Shown here in pieces: positions 47,301 through 59,280 of a stretch of DNA of 64,000 bases. The DNA comes from Nematostella vectensis (Eukaryota; Cnidaria; Anthozoa; Actiniaria; Edwardsiidae): contig NC_064048.1 of assembly GCF_932526225.1 (NCBI RefSeq), positions 10,100,188 through 10,164,187 on the forward strand, given 5' to 3'. The first letter of the stretch is position 1, and each line of letters begins with the position of its first letter. The notes beneath the pieces were generated by a model. It was not told where the DNA came from. It did no database searches and worked only from the letters and a program-made list of their open reading frames with translations. Made by a program: the position numbers and the translations under genes.

Positions 47301-50300
47301 TGATTGAAATTTCTTTTCTTTTTAGTGAAAGAAAAGTATGAGTCACAATTACTTGCTAGATGTCCTTTGAATTATTATTTTTTAATTGTAGGTGATTTAT
47401 TATTCCACTACTATATTAGACGAGGCGCACATCCCTGGCAGTCGATACGCCACGCTTGGAGTAGGAATTATCAGCCTGATAATGACAGGAGTGGTGGTGA
47501 GCACTGTCTTGGTCTTTCTTTCACATTTTTTTTTTAGAAAATTTTTAATCCATTCACAACCATTTTCTTTCATGAGTGGCGGTAAGACTTGAAAAGCCTA
47601 GGGTCGGGAAAATGTCAAGTGGCACCTAATTGCCTTCGGATTGACCAGGCTGATTGTCCGCCAGAACATTTACGTTAACATGATGATGAAAATCGCCTGA
47701 CAAATCACGGGTAGATAACATTCTTTTTTTCATCATTCACGATCCACTTTAAAGTGAATAAAGCATTTATAAAATGTAAGGGGCTGTTAGGGGGGGGGGG
47801 GTCCCTGTACGTTTCACGAGTTTTAAAAATCGGAAATCACGTTTCACGATAAACTGACGACAAGAATCAATCTTTAAAAGAGCATAGATCACGATTCACG
47901 ATTTTTTAAGAGATCACGGTTCACGCTGATCAAATATCGCCGTTCACGAATCAAGGCGAAGGTAGCAATCACGGATCATGGTCTTAAATTTGCCCTCTTC
48001 ACGATTCACGATAAACAAAAAAGGCCGTTCACGGATCTCGAAAATAACCCTTACCGCCCCTTTTATGTGCTTTGTGGCTGAATGCCATTATGATATATGA
48101 CCAAACTAGCTCATCCCTTACCCATATCCCTATAACATTAACTCTACGGTTGGGGTTAGGGTTAAAGTTGTCATTTGTACGTGGTTGTTTCCTAATGGTA
48201 TTCATCCATGAAACATATTCAGCAGGTTTTTAACAGGAGGGGGCCCAAAAGGCATTTTCTCCTGTATTTTAGATAATGTCTCGTACATTTACTGTTGTTT
48301 TGGCTACTTTAAGGGGAGGAGGGGCGGGCCCCCTAGGCCACCCACCTGGCTACGCCCCTGATATTTCATAAAAAAAGTCACCAAGCTTGGAAGACATGTT
48401 TGTCTGGTGTTGCTGCATACTAATGAAAAGTGGATCTCATTTCTGTACTGTCTAGGTGAGGCTGGTCGAGGTTCTTGGTCGTAGGACACTCATGCTCTGG
48501 GGACTGGGCGGCATGTGTATCATGTATGGAGTCATTACCTTGGGGTTCTCTCTCAAGGTAAGATCATGTATGGAGTCATTACCTTGGGGTTCTCTCTCAA
48601 GGTAAGATCATGTATGGAGTCATTATCTTGGGGTTCTCTCTCAAGGTAAGATCATGTATGGAGTCATTACCTTGGGGTTCTCTCTCAAGGTAAGATCATG
48701 TTTGGAGTCATTACCTTGGGGTTCTCTCCCAAGGTAAGATCATGTATGGAGTCATTACCTTGGGGTTCTCTCTCAAGGTAAGATCATGTATGGAGTCATT
48801 ACCTTGGGGTTCTCTCTCACGGTAAGATCATGTATGGAGTCATTACCTTGGGGTTCTCTCTCAAGGTAAGATCATGTATGGAGTCATTACCTTGGGGTTC
48901 TTTCTCAAGGTAAGATCATGTATGGAGTCATTACCTTGGGGTTCTTTCTCAAGGTAAGATCATGAATGGGGTCATTAACTTTTGGTTCTCGCTTAAGGTA
49001 AGCTAAGATACACTTGCTGCATCAAAACTACACATTGTTATTGAAGAAAAAAACAGACACCACTGATGAATTGTTTTGCATCTGGTTCAAGCTTTGGTAG
49101 TTATTTCTTATCTATTTTTCAAATTTTACATTATTTTAAATATTGTTAAAAACTTATAGTTTTTTATTGTTATTCAAATACTTGAAGAAACAAGCAACTT
49201 GCACCTGTTACAGAGAAATATAAACAACGTGCAGAGGGATGCCCCTTTTTTATTATAAAAACTTGATTTGATTTCATACATTACGATTCATTTCAAAAGA
49301 TTGCCAATATTTGATAGTTGGATGAACATTTCTGATAGTGTTTGTTTGTTCTATAACTATTAGAAGTATGATGGTATGGACTATGTCGCTGTCATTGGTA
49401 TGATCGTCCTCGTCATCTTCTTTCAGCTTGGACCTGGTGAGTAACGGTGGACTTTGTGTGTGTGTGGTGGGGGGGGGGGGGGGTAGAGTGTGTGGTGGGG
49501 GTGGGGGGGTAAAGTGTGTGGTGGGGGGGGGGGGAGGGTAGAGTTTCTTCTCTAATACCGGTATGATCGTCCTCGTCATCTTCTTTCAGCTTAGACCTGG
49601 TAGGTAATGGTGGACTTTGTGTGTGTGGTGGGGGGGGGGAGGGTAGAGTGTGTGGTGGGGGGGAGGGTAGAGTGTGTGGGGGGGGGGGTAGAGTGTGTGG
49701 TGGGGGGGGGGAGGGTAGAGTGTGTGGTGGGGGGGAGGGTAGAGTGTGTGGTGGGGGGGAGGGTAGAGTGTGTGGTGGGGGGGAGGGTAGAGTTTCTTCT
49801 CTAATGCCGGTATGATCGTCCTCGTCATCTTCTTTCAGCTTGGACCTGGTAAGTAATGGTGGACTTTGTGTGTGTGGTGGGGGGGGGGGGGTAGAGTGTG
49901 TGGTGGGGGGGGAGGGTAGAGTTTCTTCTCTAATGCCGGTATGATCGTCCTCGTCATCTTCTTTCAGCTTGGACCTGGTAGGTAATGGTGGACTTTGTGT
50001 GTGTGGTGGGGGGGGGGGGAGGGTAGAGTGTGTGGTGGGGGGAGGGTAGAGTTTCTTCTCTAATACCGGTATGATCGTCCTCGTCATCTTCTTTCAGCTT
50101 AGACCTGGTAGGTAATGGTGGACTTTGTGTGTGTGGTGGAGGGGGGGGAGGGTAGAGTGTGTGGTGGGGGGGAGGGTAGAGTGTGTGGTGGGGGGAGGGT
50201 AGAGTGTGTGGGGGGGGGGGTAGAGTGTGTGGTGGGGGGGAGGGTAGAGTGTGTGGTGGGGGGGAAGGGTAGAGTGTGTGGTGGGGGGGAGGGTAGAGTT

Positions 50301-52450
50301 TCTTCTCTAATGCCGGTATGATCGTCCTTGAATCTTCTTTCAGCTTAGACCTGGTAGGTAATGGACTTTGTGTGTGTGTGGTGGGGGGGAGGGTAGAGTG
50401 TGTGGTGGGGGGGAGGGTAGAGTGTGTGGTGGGGGGGAGGGTAGAGTTTCTTCTCTAATACCGGTATGATCATCCTGGAATCTTCTTTCAGCTTGGACCA
50501 AGTAATTAATAGGTCACTACATGCCTACTAGGTAGCGAATGATTATATCAAACAAGCACAGCATTTTGCCAGTTCCAAAGGGTGGAAATCTGTTAGGGGG
50601 AGGGGTGGAGGGGTGCGACAAATATCTTGTGAGTGGATCATTTAATCAATGAATCAATTAATGACCTTGTCCTTTATCGATCATTCAAACGACAATCTGC
50701 TGCACTTTTTAACCCTCGCTGACTGTTTCCAACAGCTAAATCTTTTTCGGACTTCCGTCATTCAAAATCCGCTCTCATTTGTCCAGCACTTAAAAGGTTT
50801 CCAAACACGCCACCTCTCCGCAAAGCTTTTTGGCTTATAGGCGCGCACACTCTTTTAAGCCCTTATGTCGTTATTTTCATGTCGTTATGTTAGTTGGGCT
50901 TATGTCAAAATGTCGAACCATTCACACTTGAACATATGAACATAAGGGTGCACGTGTCATTATGTCGTTATGTCGTTATGTCACTAGTGTGACATATTGC
51001 AGAATATTGAAACACGCAGTAGATGGCATTTTAAAGCTGCATTGTCACCACTTTAATTCCGAACAATTATGTTATGATCAGGTGTCTATTGGCGGTTTTT
51101 TGGGGGGGTGGGGCTGCTAATTTAGAGCAGATGGCCTGTTAAGCAGCGCGGATTCTAATAGATTGTTTTGTCTTTTGTCGGTTGAGGTTTCGGTCGGCCC
51201 TCCGGAAGTAAACTGGTGAAAATGCCGCTTTAAACACAAAATTTCCAGCAAATGCCTTGAGTTCTTTTCTCGTACACAGGCCCTATCCCATGGTTTATCA
51301 CGGCCGAGATCTTCTCCCAGGGTCCACGCCCCGCCGCGTGTACTGTCGCCGCTGTCGTCAACTGGCTTTCTAACTTTATCATCGGGATTGGCTTCCCTTC
51401 CCTCCAGGTACCTGCTTAAAATGGGCATATCAACGTTTTCCTTTTATAGGCCATATTCTGGGACCCTTGATATCCCTAACGTGATGTTGTGAAGTACCAG
51501 TAGCCGTCAGCCTAGCCCCTGATGTTTTCACCGGGTTGCCTGTGTTCAGCCTAGCCCCTGATGTTTTCACCGGGTTTCCTGTGTTCAGCCTAGCCCCTGA
51601 TGTTCTCACCGCCGTTTTCCTGTGTGCGGCAATCCTCCTTTAATGAGTATCTCACTTTCCACGCGCTGCTGGTAGCCCAGTCATTTTGAAAATTTAACTA
51701 AATGGAGACTGGAACTGGAAAAAAACACACGCAAAAAAAAAAACTTAACCTTGAAGATATTAGAATTTAACCTACCATTGATTTCCGTCTAATAGGGGTT
51801 GGGTATCCACCCCCCCCCCCCCCCCCCCTCCGAAAGCCATCAGCCCCCACCCCACCCTACACATACATTATGTTCCTAGCCCTCGGCTATTAGCTCACTA
51901 GTGTAATATGTGTGTATTTGCAGAGGGCGCTGGACCGCGTGTACATTTATTATGTTCGTAGCCCTCTGATTCTAGCTCACTAGTGTAATATGTGTGTATT
52001 TGTAGAGGGCGCTGGACCGCGTGTACATTTATTATGTTCGTAGCCCTCTGATTCTAGGTCACAAGTGTAATATGTGTGTATTTGCAGAGGGCGCTGGACC
52101 CGTACACATTTATTGTGTTCCTAGCCCTCGGCTATTAGCTCACAAGTGTAATATGTGTGTATTTGCAGAGTGCGCTGGACCCGTACACATTTATTGTGTT
52201 CCTAGCCCTCGGCTATTAGCTCACTAGTGTAATGTGTGTTTATTTGCAGAAAGCACTGGACCCGTACACATTTATTGTGTTTCTTGTTCTGGTACTCGGC
52301 TTCTGGCTCTTTACATACTTCCTTGTACCGGAAACCAAGGGGCGATCCATCGACGATATTACCCGACAATTCCGGGGGGACTCGCACATAACGCTTGACT
52401 ATTCTCGCCTTTCCACGGACGACGAAGGCGATGAGAAGACAGAGGAATAG
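41384..52450 (+). CDS. Facilitative glucose transporter, SLC2A class I
   Basis: Twelve coding exons: 41384-41536, 43126-43259, 43362-43486, 44308-44441, 45642-45786, 46214-46269, 46761-46892, 47392-47496, 48456-48557, 49364-49436, 51280-51407, 52250-52450. All phases join, giving 495 codons plus stop (human GLUT1 is 492). Sugar-porter motifs are present in order: [12 protein letters not shown] in TM1, IIGRKR after TM2, [20 protein letters not shown] in TM4-5, [26 protein letters not shown] in TM7, [16 protein letters not shown] in TM10 and VPETKGRS after TM12. The QLS-type motif and the lack of a long ninth-loop domain fit class I (GLUT1-4-like) uniporters in the plasma membrane. Introns 9, 10 and 11 carry arrays made of copies of the neighbouring splice junctions. 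Confidence 0.96.
42370..43115. repeat. 31-35-bp minisatellite in SLC2A intron 1
   Basis: About 22 units of catacctctgacatgcccct with a C-rich part of variable length and ctcctaac. It ends about 10 bp before the pyrimidine tract of the exon 2 acceptor (43125). Confidence 0.9.
43575..44035. repeat. Inverted minisatellite pair in SLC2A intron 3
   Basis: Left arm (43575-43730) has short units like gttgccttttagcattgc. Right arm (43895-44035) has the complement (gcaacgctaaaatgcaa). About 160 bp separate the arms. Confidence 0.65.
44797..44804. promoter_or_regulatory. CRE palindrome in SLC2A intron 4
   Basis: TGACGTCA near an ATTGG (inverted CCAAT) and a CGCATGCAC stretch. This might be an internal promoter or enhancer; no first exon was identified. 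Confidence 0.2.
45293..45351. repeat. (AAC)n/(AAT)n microsatellite
   Basis: Imperfect aac/agc units followed by about nine aat units, in SLC2A intron 4. Confidence 0.85.
47778..48062. mobile_element. MITE rich in TTCACG motifs
   Basis: Ends are inverted: AAGGGGCTGTTAGGGG on the left and CCCTTACCGCCCCTT on the right. The interior has many ttcacg/tcacga words. It lies in SLC2A intron 8. Confidence 0.6.
48226..48361. mobile_element. Dispersed repeat, copy 2
   Basis: Same family as 39553-39714, reverse orientation, in SLC2A intron 8, about 95 bp before exon 9. Confidence 0.75.
48522..49001 (+). repeat. 44-bp ladder of exon 9 end plus splice donor
   Basis: The last 36 bp of exon 9 plus the first 8 bp of the intron (GTAAGATC) are repeated exactly every 44 bp. 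Donor GT positions are 48558 (real), 48602, 48646 and so on to 48998: 11 donors, all within AAG|GTAAG except for one substituted copy (cacggtaag). The last unit is the most diverged. The exon part reads [12 protein letters not shown] in the first copy. Use of any copy beyond the first would bring in a frame change or stop. Confidence 0.95.
49400..50505 (+). repeat. Nested array of exon 10 end plus donor and G-rich repeats
   Basis: The last ~37 bp of exon 10 (ATGATCGTCCTCGTCATCTT, then CTTTCAGCTTGGACCTG) and its donor recur at GT positions 49600, 49849, 49978, 50108, 50354 and a decayed copy near 50501. Between them lie variable numbers of a G-rich subunit (gtgtgtggtggggggga plus gggtaga). On the transcribed strand these G runs are on the RNA-like strand and could form quadruplexes or R-loops. 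Confidence 0.93.
51810..51828. repeat. Poly-C tract
   Basis: About 19 C in SLC2A intron 11, just before the acceptor array. Confidence 0.9.
51871..52249 (+). repeat. 81-82-bp array of exon 12 acceptor copies
   Basis: Acceptor AG positions 51922-51923, 52004-52005, 52086-52087 and 52167-52168 precede the real one at 52248-52249. Spacing is 82, 82, 81 and 81 bp. Each copy has gtgtatttg(c/t)ag followed by a version of the first ~45 bp of exon 12 (gcgctggac...acatttatt). The copies nearest to the real exon match it best. Confidence 0.94.
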
Positions 52451-52911
52451 CCGCCCGCCTAGAGTTAAGTAGAGCGTAGAGAGTAGAGTTAAGTAGAGCG
52501 AATAGTAGAGCGAAAAAGAGAGAGTGGAACTTCTATATGCGGACATCTTCTTTATAATTGACATTTTCCAGTCTCGATTTAAGCTTCCTAGGTCACGCTA
52601 TAGATACTCCTTTGTAAAAATATATATAAGATATCCTTTGATACTTCTATAAACTTGCTTTTTGGCCCCGGAGGTTTCCGTTATGGGAGTTCCACTGTAG
52701 ACAGTTTTATCATAAATGTATGAATATAAAAAGGAGCCTCGGGATGGCGACACTCGATCTGATGTAATCTCCCGCTAAAATAATGCTATGTGAAAAAAAG
52801 TAATTTCTATTCCACGATTTCTCAATATGGCGAATTTTCGACACATCGTCATGTCGCGGTTTCTCTGATATTAGCTTTTGCAGTACGATGCTGTGTCGAG
52901 TGTGGTGGTGA

Positions 52912-53102
52912 TACTGAATAATGGTGGTTGTGATGATGATGAAAATGAATGATGATGAATGATGATGAAGATGAGTGATGATGATGACGACGACGACGAC
53001 GATGATGATGATGATGATGATGATGGCGAATGTAATGAGATAATAAGCATGGTGATGATGATGATGATGATGATGGCGAATGTAATGAGATAATAAGCAT
53101 GG

Positions 53103-53133
<31 letters not shown>

Positions 53134-53190
53134 AATGATGATGATGATGGCGAATGTAATGAGATAATAAGCATGGTGATGATGTCTGAG
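52912..53190. repeat. (GAT)n arrays with 3 longer copies
   Basis: GAT/GAC triplet runs, with ggcgaatgtaatgagataat plus aagcatggt repeated three times. It lies 3' of the SLC2A gene, possibly in the 3' UTR. Confidence 0.9.
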
Positions 53191-53639
53191 GTTCTGGTGA
53201 TAATTAATAGTTGAATAATGATAATGCTTTTTTTATTTCGATAAGGAAATCCATCATATTCACTCACAAATATGCCTCTCTGTTTCTACAGAGTTCCAAG
53301 CATCAAACATTTAATCAAAAATAACAAAATTTATATAATATCAGATGTAAAAATTGCCATATATCAAAGTTAATTTCTAGCTTCGAAATAATATTTAAAG
53401 GATTCAAACGTTCTGCCATAAATACAGGGCCGTAGCAGGGGATGGGGTACTGAGGGAAATTACCAGTTGTGGCGTTACTGTGTGCCACCAATATTTTCTT
53501 AATGCTTCTGTATCAAGGCCTGCTACGGCTCACGTAGGCAAATGTTTGAGCGAGGCCAGTGCTTTTTGAATTTTGTAAGTACATAGGTGTGCTTGCTACA
53601 TGGGAATGAGGCTAGTGCGAAATGAGAGCTTGCTCTCAT

Positions 53640-54330
53640 AAGCGACCACTGGGCGCTTGAACTTGAACAATAGGTGTTGGTCTCTTACGGGCGAGTTTTT
53701 ATCAAATTCCCAAAAAAGCACAGATTGTGTCTTAAAATCCATTTCTTAAACTAGTTGCGAAAAAATCTTTTCAGATATAAATGGCCATAATAAAGAGTTG
53801 AACTTAATTTAACATATAGAATGTTTATCTAAATATAATACGTTGCTTCTTTGTACAAAAGAATTATTAACCCGAGCCTTCTTTTATGTTCTAATATTTT
53901 TATGAGTTTTTAAGACTTTGTATTGTTAGTAAGAAATGTGCAAGAATGTGCGCATATTATAGTCGCCTGAGATTTTGACAAATGATTTGACTTTGACTGC
54001 ATTTCCTATAATAACGAATGGCTTGTTGGTTGTTTTTGCCCAATTAAACTTTTCTCATTTAGAAAGACGAGTTACTTTAGAGTGCACAGATTCAATGTTG
54101 AGATTCTAAATGAAAACGCACTATAAAATGGGTCTATTGCTACTGCGTTTTGGATAAACTCGAACGTAAAAGCCTAATCAACAAAGTTCTAAGTATTTAT
54201 TTGGACTTATAGCCATCACCAGATGGCTATATCTTCAACTAGTTTGCGACAAAAATATTATGTCATCCATAAATGGCCCTTATTATAGCTTGGATTAAAA
54301 ACTAATAAAGCGCCAAACTCATACTTATCA
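53640..54330. repeat. Duplicated segment, copy A
   Basis: Resembles 62780-63350 over several stretches, for example cccaattaaacttttctcat, agtcgcctgagatttt and tcatccataaatgg. Copy B lies directly upstream of the GPCR; copy A has no GPCR sequence after it. Confidence 0.75.
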
Positions 54331-54690
54331 TGATATTTAATGTAAAAACGACAAGGACACAAAACGGATCTGTTCCGCAAAATAGCTGTTCCGCAGCCCG
54401 CTTTTTTGCTGGCTGGGAAGATGTTAGACCCCTCGGTTGCTGGGGAAAAAATCGTACCAAATGGTTCTGCTGGCAAATTTGTGGCGACGAACTAGTTGGG
54501 TGGGAATATTTTTGGGGGAGCTGGAGTGGTTGCTTGGGAAACAAACCGGTTATACGGGTAATTTGCCATGTGTTAAAATGCCTAACCACTGCTGGCTGGG
54601 ATAAACATGACTAACCAGCACTCGCTGGAAAAAAAAAGGAATATTACCTCCTGGGAAGAAGGAACAGATAATTTTTTTCCCCAGCAACTT
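54331..54690. other. Low-complexity ggctggg/ttgctgggg stretch
   Basis: Short degenerate words related to gctggctgggaa and cttgggaaa, with no gene recognised. It leads into the 60-bp array. Confidence 0.4.
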
Positions 54691-54691
54691 T

Positions 54692-57212
54692 TTAAATGGA
54701 TATTTTAGGCATCAGAACATATTCAAATGACGAAATATGCCATTTCAATGTGTAAATGGATATTATCGGCATCAGAACATATTCAAAAAGCGAAATATGC
54801 CATATCAATGTGTAAATGGATATTTTAGGCATCAGAACATATTCAAATGACTAAATATGCCATTTCAATGTGTAAATGGATATTATCGGCATCAGAACAT
54901 ATTCAAATGACTAAATATGCCATTTCAATGTGTAAATGGATATTTTAGGCATCAGAACATATTCAAATGACTAAATATGCCATTTCAATGTGTAAATGGA
55001 TATTTTAGGCATCAGAACATATTCAAATGACTAAATATGCCAATTCAATGTGTAAATGGATATTATCGGCATCAGAACATATTCAAAAGACGAAATATGC
55101 CATTTCAATGTGTAAATGGATATTATCGGCATCAGAACATATTCAAATGACTAAATATGCCATTTCAATGTGTAAATGGATATTATCGGCATCAGAACAT
55201 ATTCAAATGACTAAATATGCCATTTCAATGTGTAAATGGATATTATCGGCATCAGAACATATTCAAATGACTAAATATGCCATTTCAATGTGTAAATGGA
55301 TATTTTAGGCATCAGAACATATTCAAATGACTAAATATGCCATTTCAATGTGTAAATGGATATTTTAGGCATCAGAACATATTCAAATGACTAAATATGC
55401 CAATTCAATGTGTAAATGGATATTATCGGCATCAGAACATATTCAAAAGACGAAATATGCCATTTCAATGTGTAAATGGATATTATCGGCATCAGAACAT
55501 ATTCAAATGACTAAATATGCCATTTCAATGTGTAAATGGATATTATCGGCATCAGAACATATTCAAATGACTAAATATGCCATTTCAATGTGTAAATGGA
55601 TATTTTAGGCATCAGAACATATTCAAAAGACGAAATATGCCATTTCAATGTGTAAATGGATATTTTAGGCATCAGAACATATTCAAATGACTAAATATGC
55701 CATTTCAATGTGTAAATGGATATTATCGGCATCAGAACATATTTAAAAGACGAAATATGCCATTTCAATGTGTAAATGGATATTATCGGCATCAGAACAT
55801 ATTCAAAAGACGAAATATGCCATTTCAATGTGTAAATGGATATTATCGGCATCAGAACATATTCAAAAGACGAAATATGCCATTTCAATGTGTAAATGTA
55901 TATTATCGGCATCAGAACATATTCAAAAGACGGAATTGCCATTTCAATGTGTAAATGGATATTATCGGCATCAGAACATATTCAAATGACTAAATATGCC
56001 ATTTCAATGTGTAAATGGATATTTTAGGCATCAGAACATATTCAAATGACTAAATATGCCATTTCAATGTGTAAATGGATATTTTAGGCATCAGAACATA
56101 TTCAAATGACTAAATATGCCATTTCAATGTGTAAATGGATATTATCGGCATCAGAACATATTCAAACGACGAAATATGCCATTTCAATGTGTAAATGGAT
56201 AATTATCGGCATCAAAAAATATTCAAATGACGAAATATGCCTTTTCAATGTGTAAATGGATAATTTCGGCATCAGAACATATTCAAATGACGAAATATGC
56301 CATTTCAATGTGTAAATGGATAATTTCGGCATCAGAACATATTCAAATGACGAAATATGCCATTTCAATGTGTAAATGGATAATTTCGGCATTAGAACAT
56401 AGTCAAAAGACGAAATATGCCATTTCAATGTGTAAATGGATGATTTCGGCATCAGAACATATTCAAAACACGAAATATGCCTTTTAAATGTGTAAATGGA
56501 TAATTTCGGCATCAGAACATATTCAAAAGACGAAATATGCCATTTCAATGTGTAAATGGATAATTTCGGCATCAGAACATATTCAAACGACGAGATATGC
56601 CATTTCAATGTGTAAATGGATAATTTCGGCATCAGAACATATTCAAACGACGAGATATGTCATTTCAATGTGTAAATGGATATTATCGGCATCAGAACAT
56701 ATTCAAACGACGAAATATGCCATTTCAATGTGTAAATGGATATTTTAGGCTTAAGAACATATTCAAACGACGAAATATGCCATTTCAATGTGTAAATGGA
56801 TATTTTAGGCATCAGAACATATTCAAAAGACGAAATATGCCATTTCAATGTGTAAATGTATATTATCGGCATCAGAACATATTCAAAAGACGAAATTGCC
56901 ATTTCAATGTGTAAATGGATATTATCGGCATCAGAACATGTTCAAAAGACGAAATATGCCATTTCAATGTGTAAATGGATATTTTAGGCATCAGAACATA
57001 TTCAAACGACGAAATATGCCATTTCAATGTGTAAATGGATATCTTAGGCATCAGAACATATTCAAACGACGAAATATGCCATTTTAATGTGTAAATGGAT
57101 ATTTTAGGCATCAGAACATATTCAAACGACGAAATATGCCATTTCAATGTGTAAATGGATATTTTAGGCATCAGAACATATTCAAACGACGAAATATGCC
57201 ATTTTAACGTGT
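54692..57212. repeat. 60-bp satellite array
   Basis: About 42 copies of a 60-bp unit (cgaaatatgccatttcaatg, tgtaaatggatatt, cggcatcagaacatattcaaa). The unit is nearly stop-free, so long repetitive open frames appear on both strands. Stretches starting at 55027 and 55387 are near-identical, showing a 360-bp (6-unit) duplication. Variants tattatcgg, tattttagg and taatttcgg cluster in different parts. Confidence 0.96.
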
Positions 57213-58100
57213 TTCGGAAAGGGGGGCTCGTTGTATGCACTTGAAACGAATGATCAACCCAAACCTCCATTTCTGAGTTTTATTTTTATGAGTTTGTCAT
57301 AAGAGCGATATAAAATTTTTTTTTTATATATTTATTTATTGGCTACAAGTTAAATATTATATACGGCACCTTAAACATCTAAAATAAGCACTATATTAGC
57401 ACGGCATAGCGATATTGGAAGTGTGTGTATGGAATTACGATCTATTACTTTGCTAATCCTTTTGTGTACCATACAGTACAAATTAACAAGCCTAAGCCTT
57501 GCAACTTGTACGCGGGCCTTGGTTGCACACTTGGGATATTTGTAATTCGAAGGGATTCAAATTAAGGATGCATGTTTAGTAAGAAAATCATGTTCAGTTG
57601 ATTGGCGGCCCTAACATTGGCAGTAGCAACTTTAACGAGCGTGTACCTTTAGTGTAATTTATGGAACACACGCAGAAGGTAGCCCCGTCCTGTTGACACC
57701 TACTTCGTTTTTGTTGATACTTATCTGACAACATATGTAATTAATCTTTGAGTTTTTCGATTTTAACTTTTTCCTTTTTGAATCTTAGCTAAAGTTTTTA
57801 GTACCGTCAGCTACGTTAGATTTAGCTCATCCTTTCTGTTGCTACTTTTACTACTTTTATATTAGTTTTATGTTGGAAAAAATGTCTGTAAACAGCATCT
57901 GCGTATGTCCTATTTATGCATTCACCCCTGGGCCAACCCGTGTACCCGTTACCAAGAAAAATCTGGTAAACCAATCAACTTCTTCATTTATGATGTAATG
58001 GTACACGAAACCCATGAGTCTCTGCAGGCATACACACGCAGATGCACCCTGCCTATAAAAAGGAGCAACCGTAAACTTGTATATAATTCTACATTTCGGA
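57213..58100. other. Unique intergenic DNA, no gene recognised
   Basis: AT-rich, with a 68-codon open frame at 57905-58111 that I do not recognise and that runs into the 40-bp array. No feature is claimed. Confidence 0.4.
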
Positions 58101-58618
58101 GTCTTCTATAGTCCAGAGGCATTCAAAGTTCTTCAATAGAGTCTTCTATAGTCCAGGGGTCTCCAAAGTTCTTCAATAGAGTCTTCTATAGTCCAGGGTT
58201 CTCCAAAGTTCTTCAATAGAGTCTTCTATAGTCCAGGGTTCTCCAAAGTTCTTCAATAGAGTCTTCTATAGTCCAGGGTTCTCCAAAGTTCTTCAATAGA
58301 GTCTTCTATAGTCCAGGGGTCTCCAAAGTTCTTCAATAGAGTCTTCTATAGTCCAGGGTTCTCCAAAGTTCTTCAATAGAGTCTTCTATAGTCCAGGGGT
58401 CTCCAAAGTTCTTCAATAGAGTCTTCTATAGTCCAGGGTTCTCCAAAGTTCTTCAATAGAGTCTTCTATAGTCCAGGGTTCTCCAAAGTTCTTCAATAGA
58501 GTCTTCTATAGTCCAGGGGTCTCCAAAGTTCTTCAATAGAGTCTTCTATAGTCCAGGGGTCTCCAAAGTTCTTCAATAGAGTCTTCTATAGTCCAGGGGT
58601 CTCCAAAGTTCTTCAATA
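58101..58618. repeat. 40-bp minisatellite
   Basis: Thirteen near-identical 40-bp units (gtcttctatagtccaggggt, ctccaaagttcttcaataga). They differ mainly at ggggt or gggtt, suggesting recent expansion. Confidence 0.96.
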
Positions 58619-58911
58619 GTAAAGCAGTGGTTCCACAACAGTTTGGTGTGGTCTCTTTCCCCCCGTACAATTGACAAGACGTTTGGTACACACTGAGTAC
58701 AACGTTTTTGTCACAGCGCTATGTTACAAAAGAGGACTGTGAATTCGAGGAGAGTCAAGGCCATCCTGACTTGCGTTCGGCTTCGGCGCCAAGAACTACA
58801 ACTGCTACAAGAGCAAGAAGAATGAATCTAAGATCAAGACTAAACAACCCTAAAAAGTCGAGAGGGGAAGCGAAAACTGTTTCAAAAAAAGAAAAAGAAG
58901 CTTACCCCTTT

Positions 58912-59280
58912 AGATGTGTGTAATCTTATTCAAGAAAAGAGAATTAAAAATGTGACTGAATTGGCAGTATTAGATGTGTGTAATCTTATTCAAAAAAAAG
59001 AGAATTCAAAATGTGACTGAATTGGAAGCATTAGATGTGTGTAATCTTATTCAAAAAAAGAGAATTCAAAATGTGACTGAATTGGAAGCATTAGATGTGT
59101 GTTATCTTATTCAAGAAAAGAGAATTAAAAATGTGACTGAATTGGAAGCTTTAGATGTGTGTTATCTTATTCAAGAAAAGAGTATTAAAAATGTGACTGA
59201 ATTGGAAGCTTTAGATGTGTGTAATCTTATTCAAGAAAAGAGTATTAAAAATGTGACTGAATTGGAAGCATTAGCTCAAG
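58912..59280 (+). repeat. 60-bp coding minisatellite inside the pseudogene
   Basis: Six units encoding a 20-residue motif; inter-unit differences are few (AGAATT/AGTATT, AAT/TAT). Confidence 0.9.

Noticed and set aside
49274-50321. Pro/His-rich and Gly/Val-rich open frames
   Set aside because: These are translations of the G-rich intron 10 array on both strands.
54692-57270. Long open frames on both strands
   Set aside because: The 60-bp unit is a multiple of 3 and nearly stop-free, so both strands stay open; no coding evidence.
57905-58111. 68-codon open frame
   Set aside because: Not recognised and its end runs into the 40-bp array; no supporting signal.
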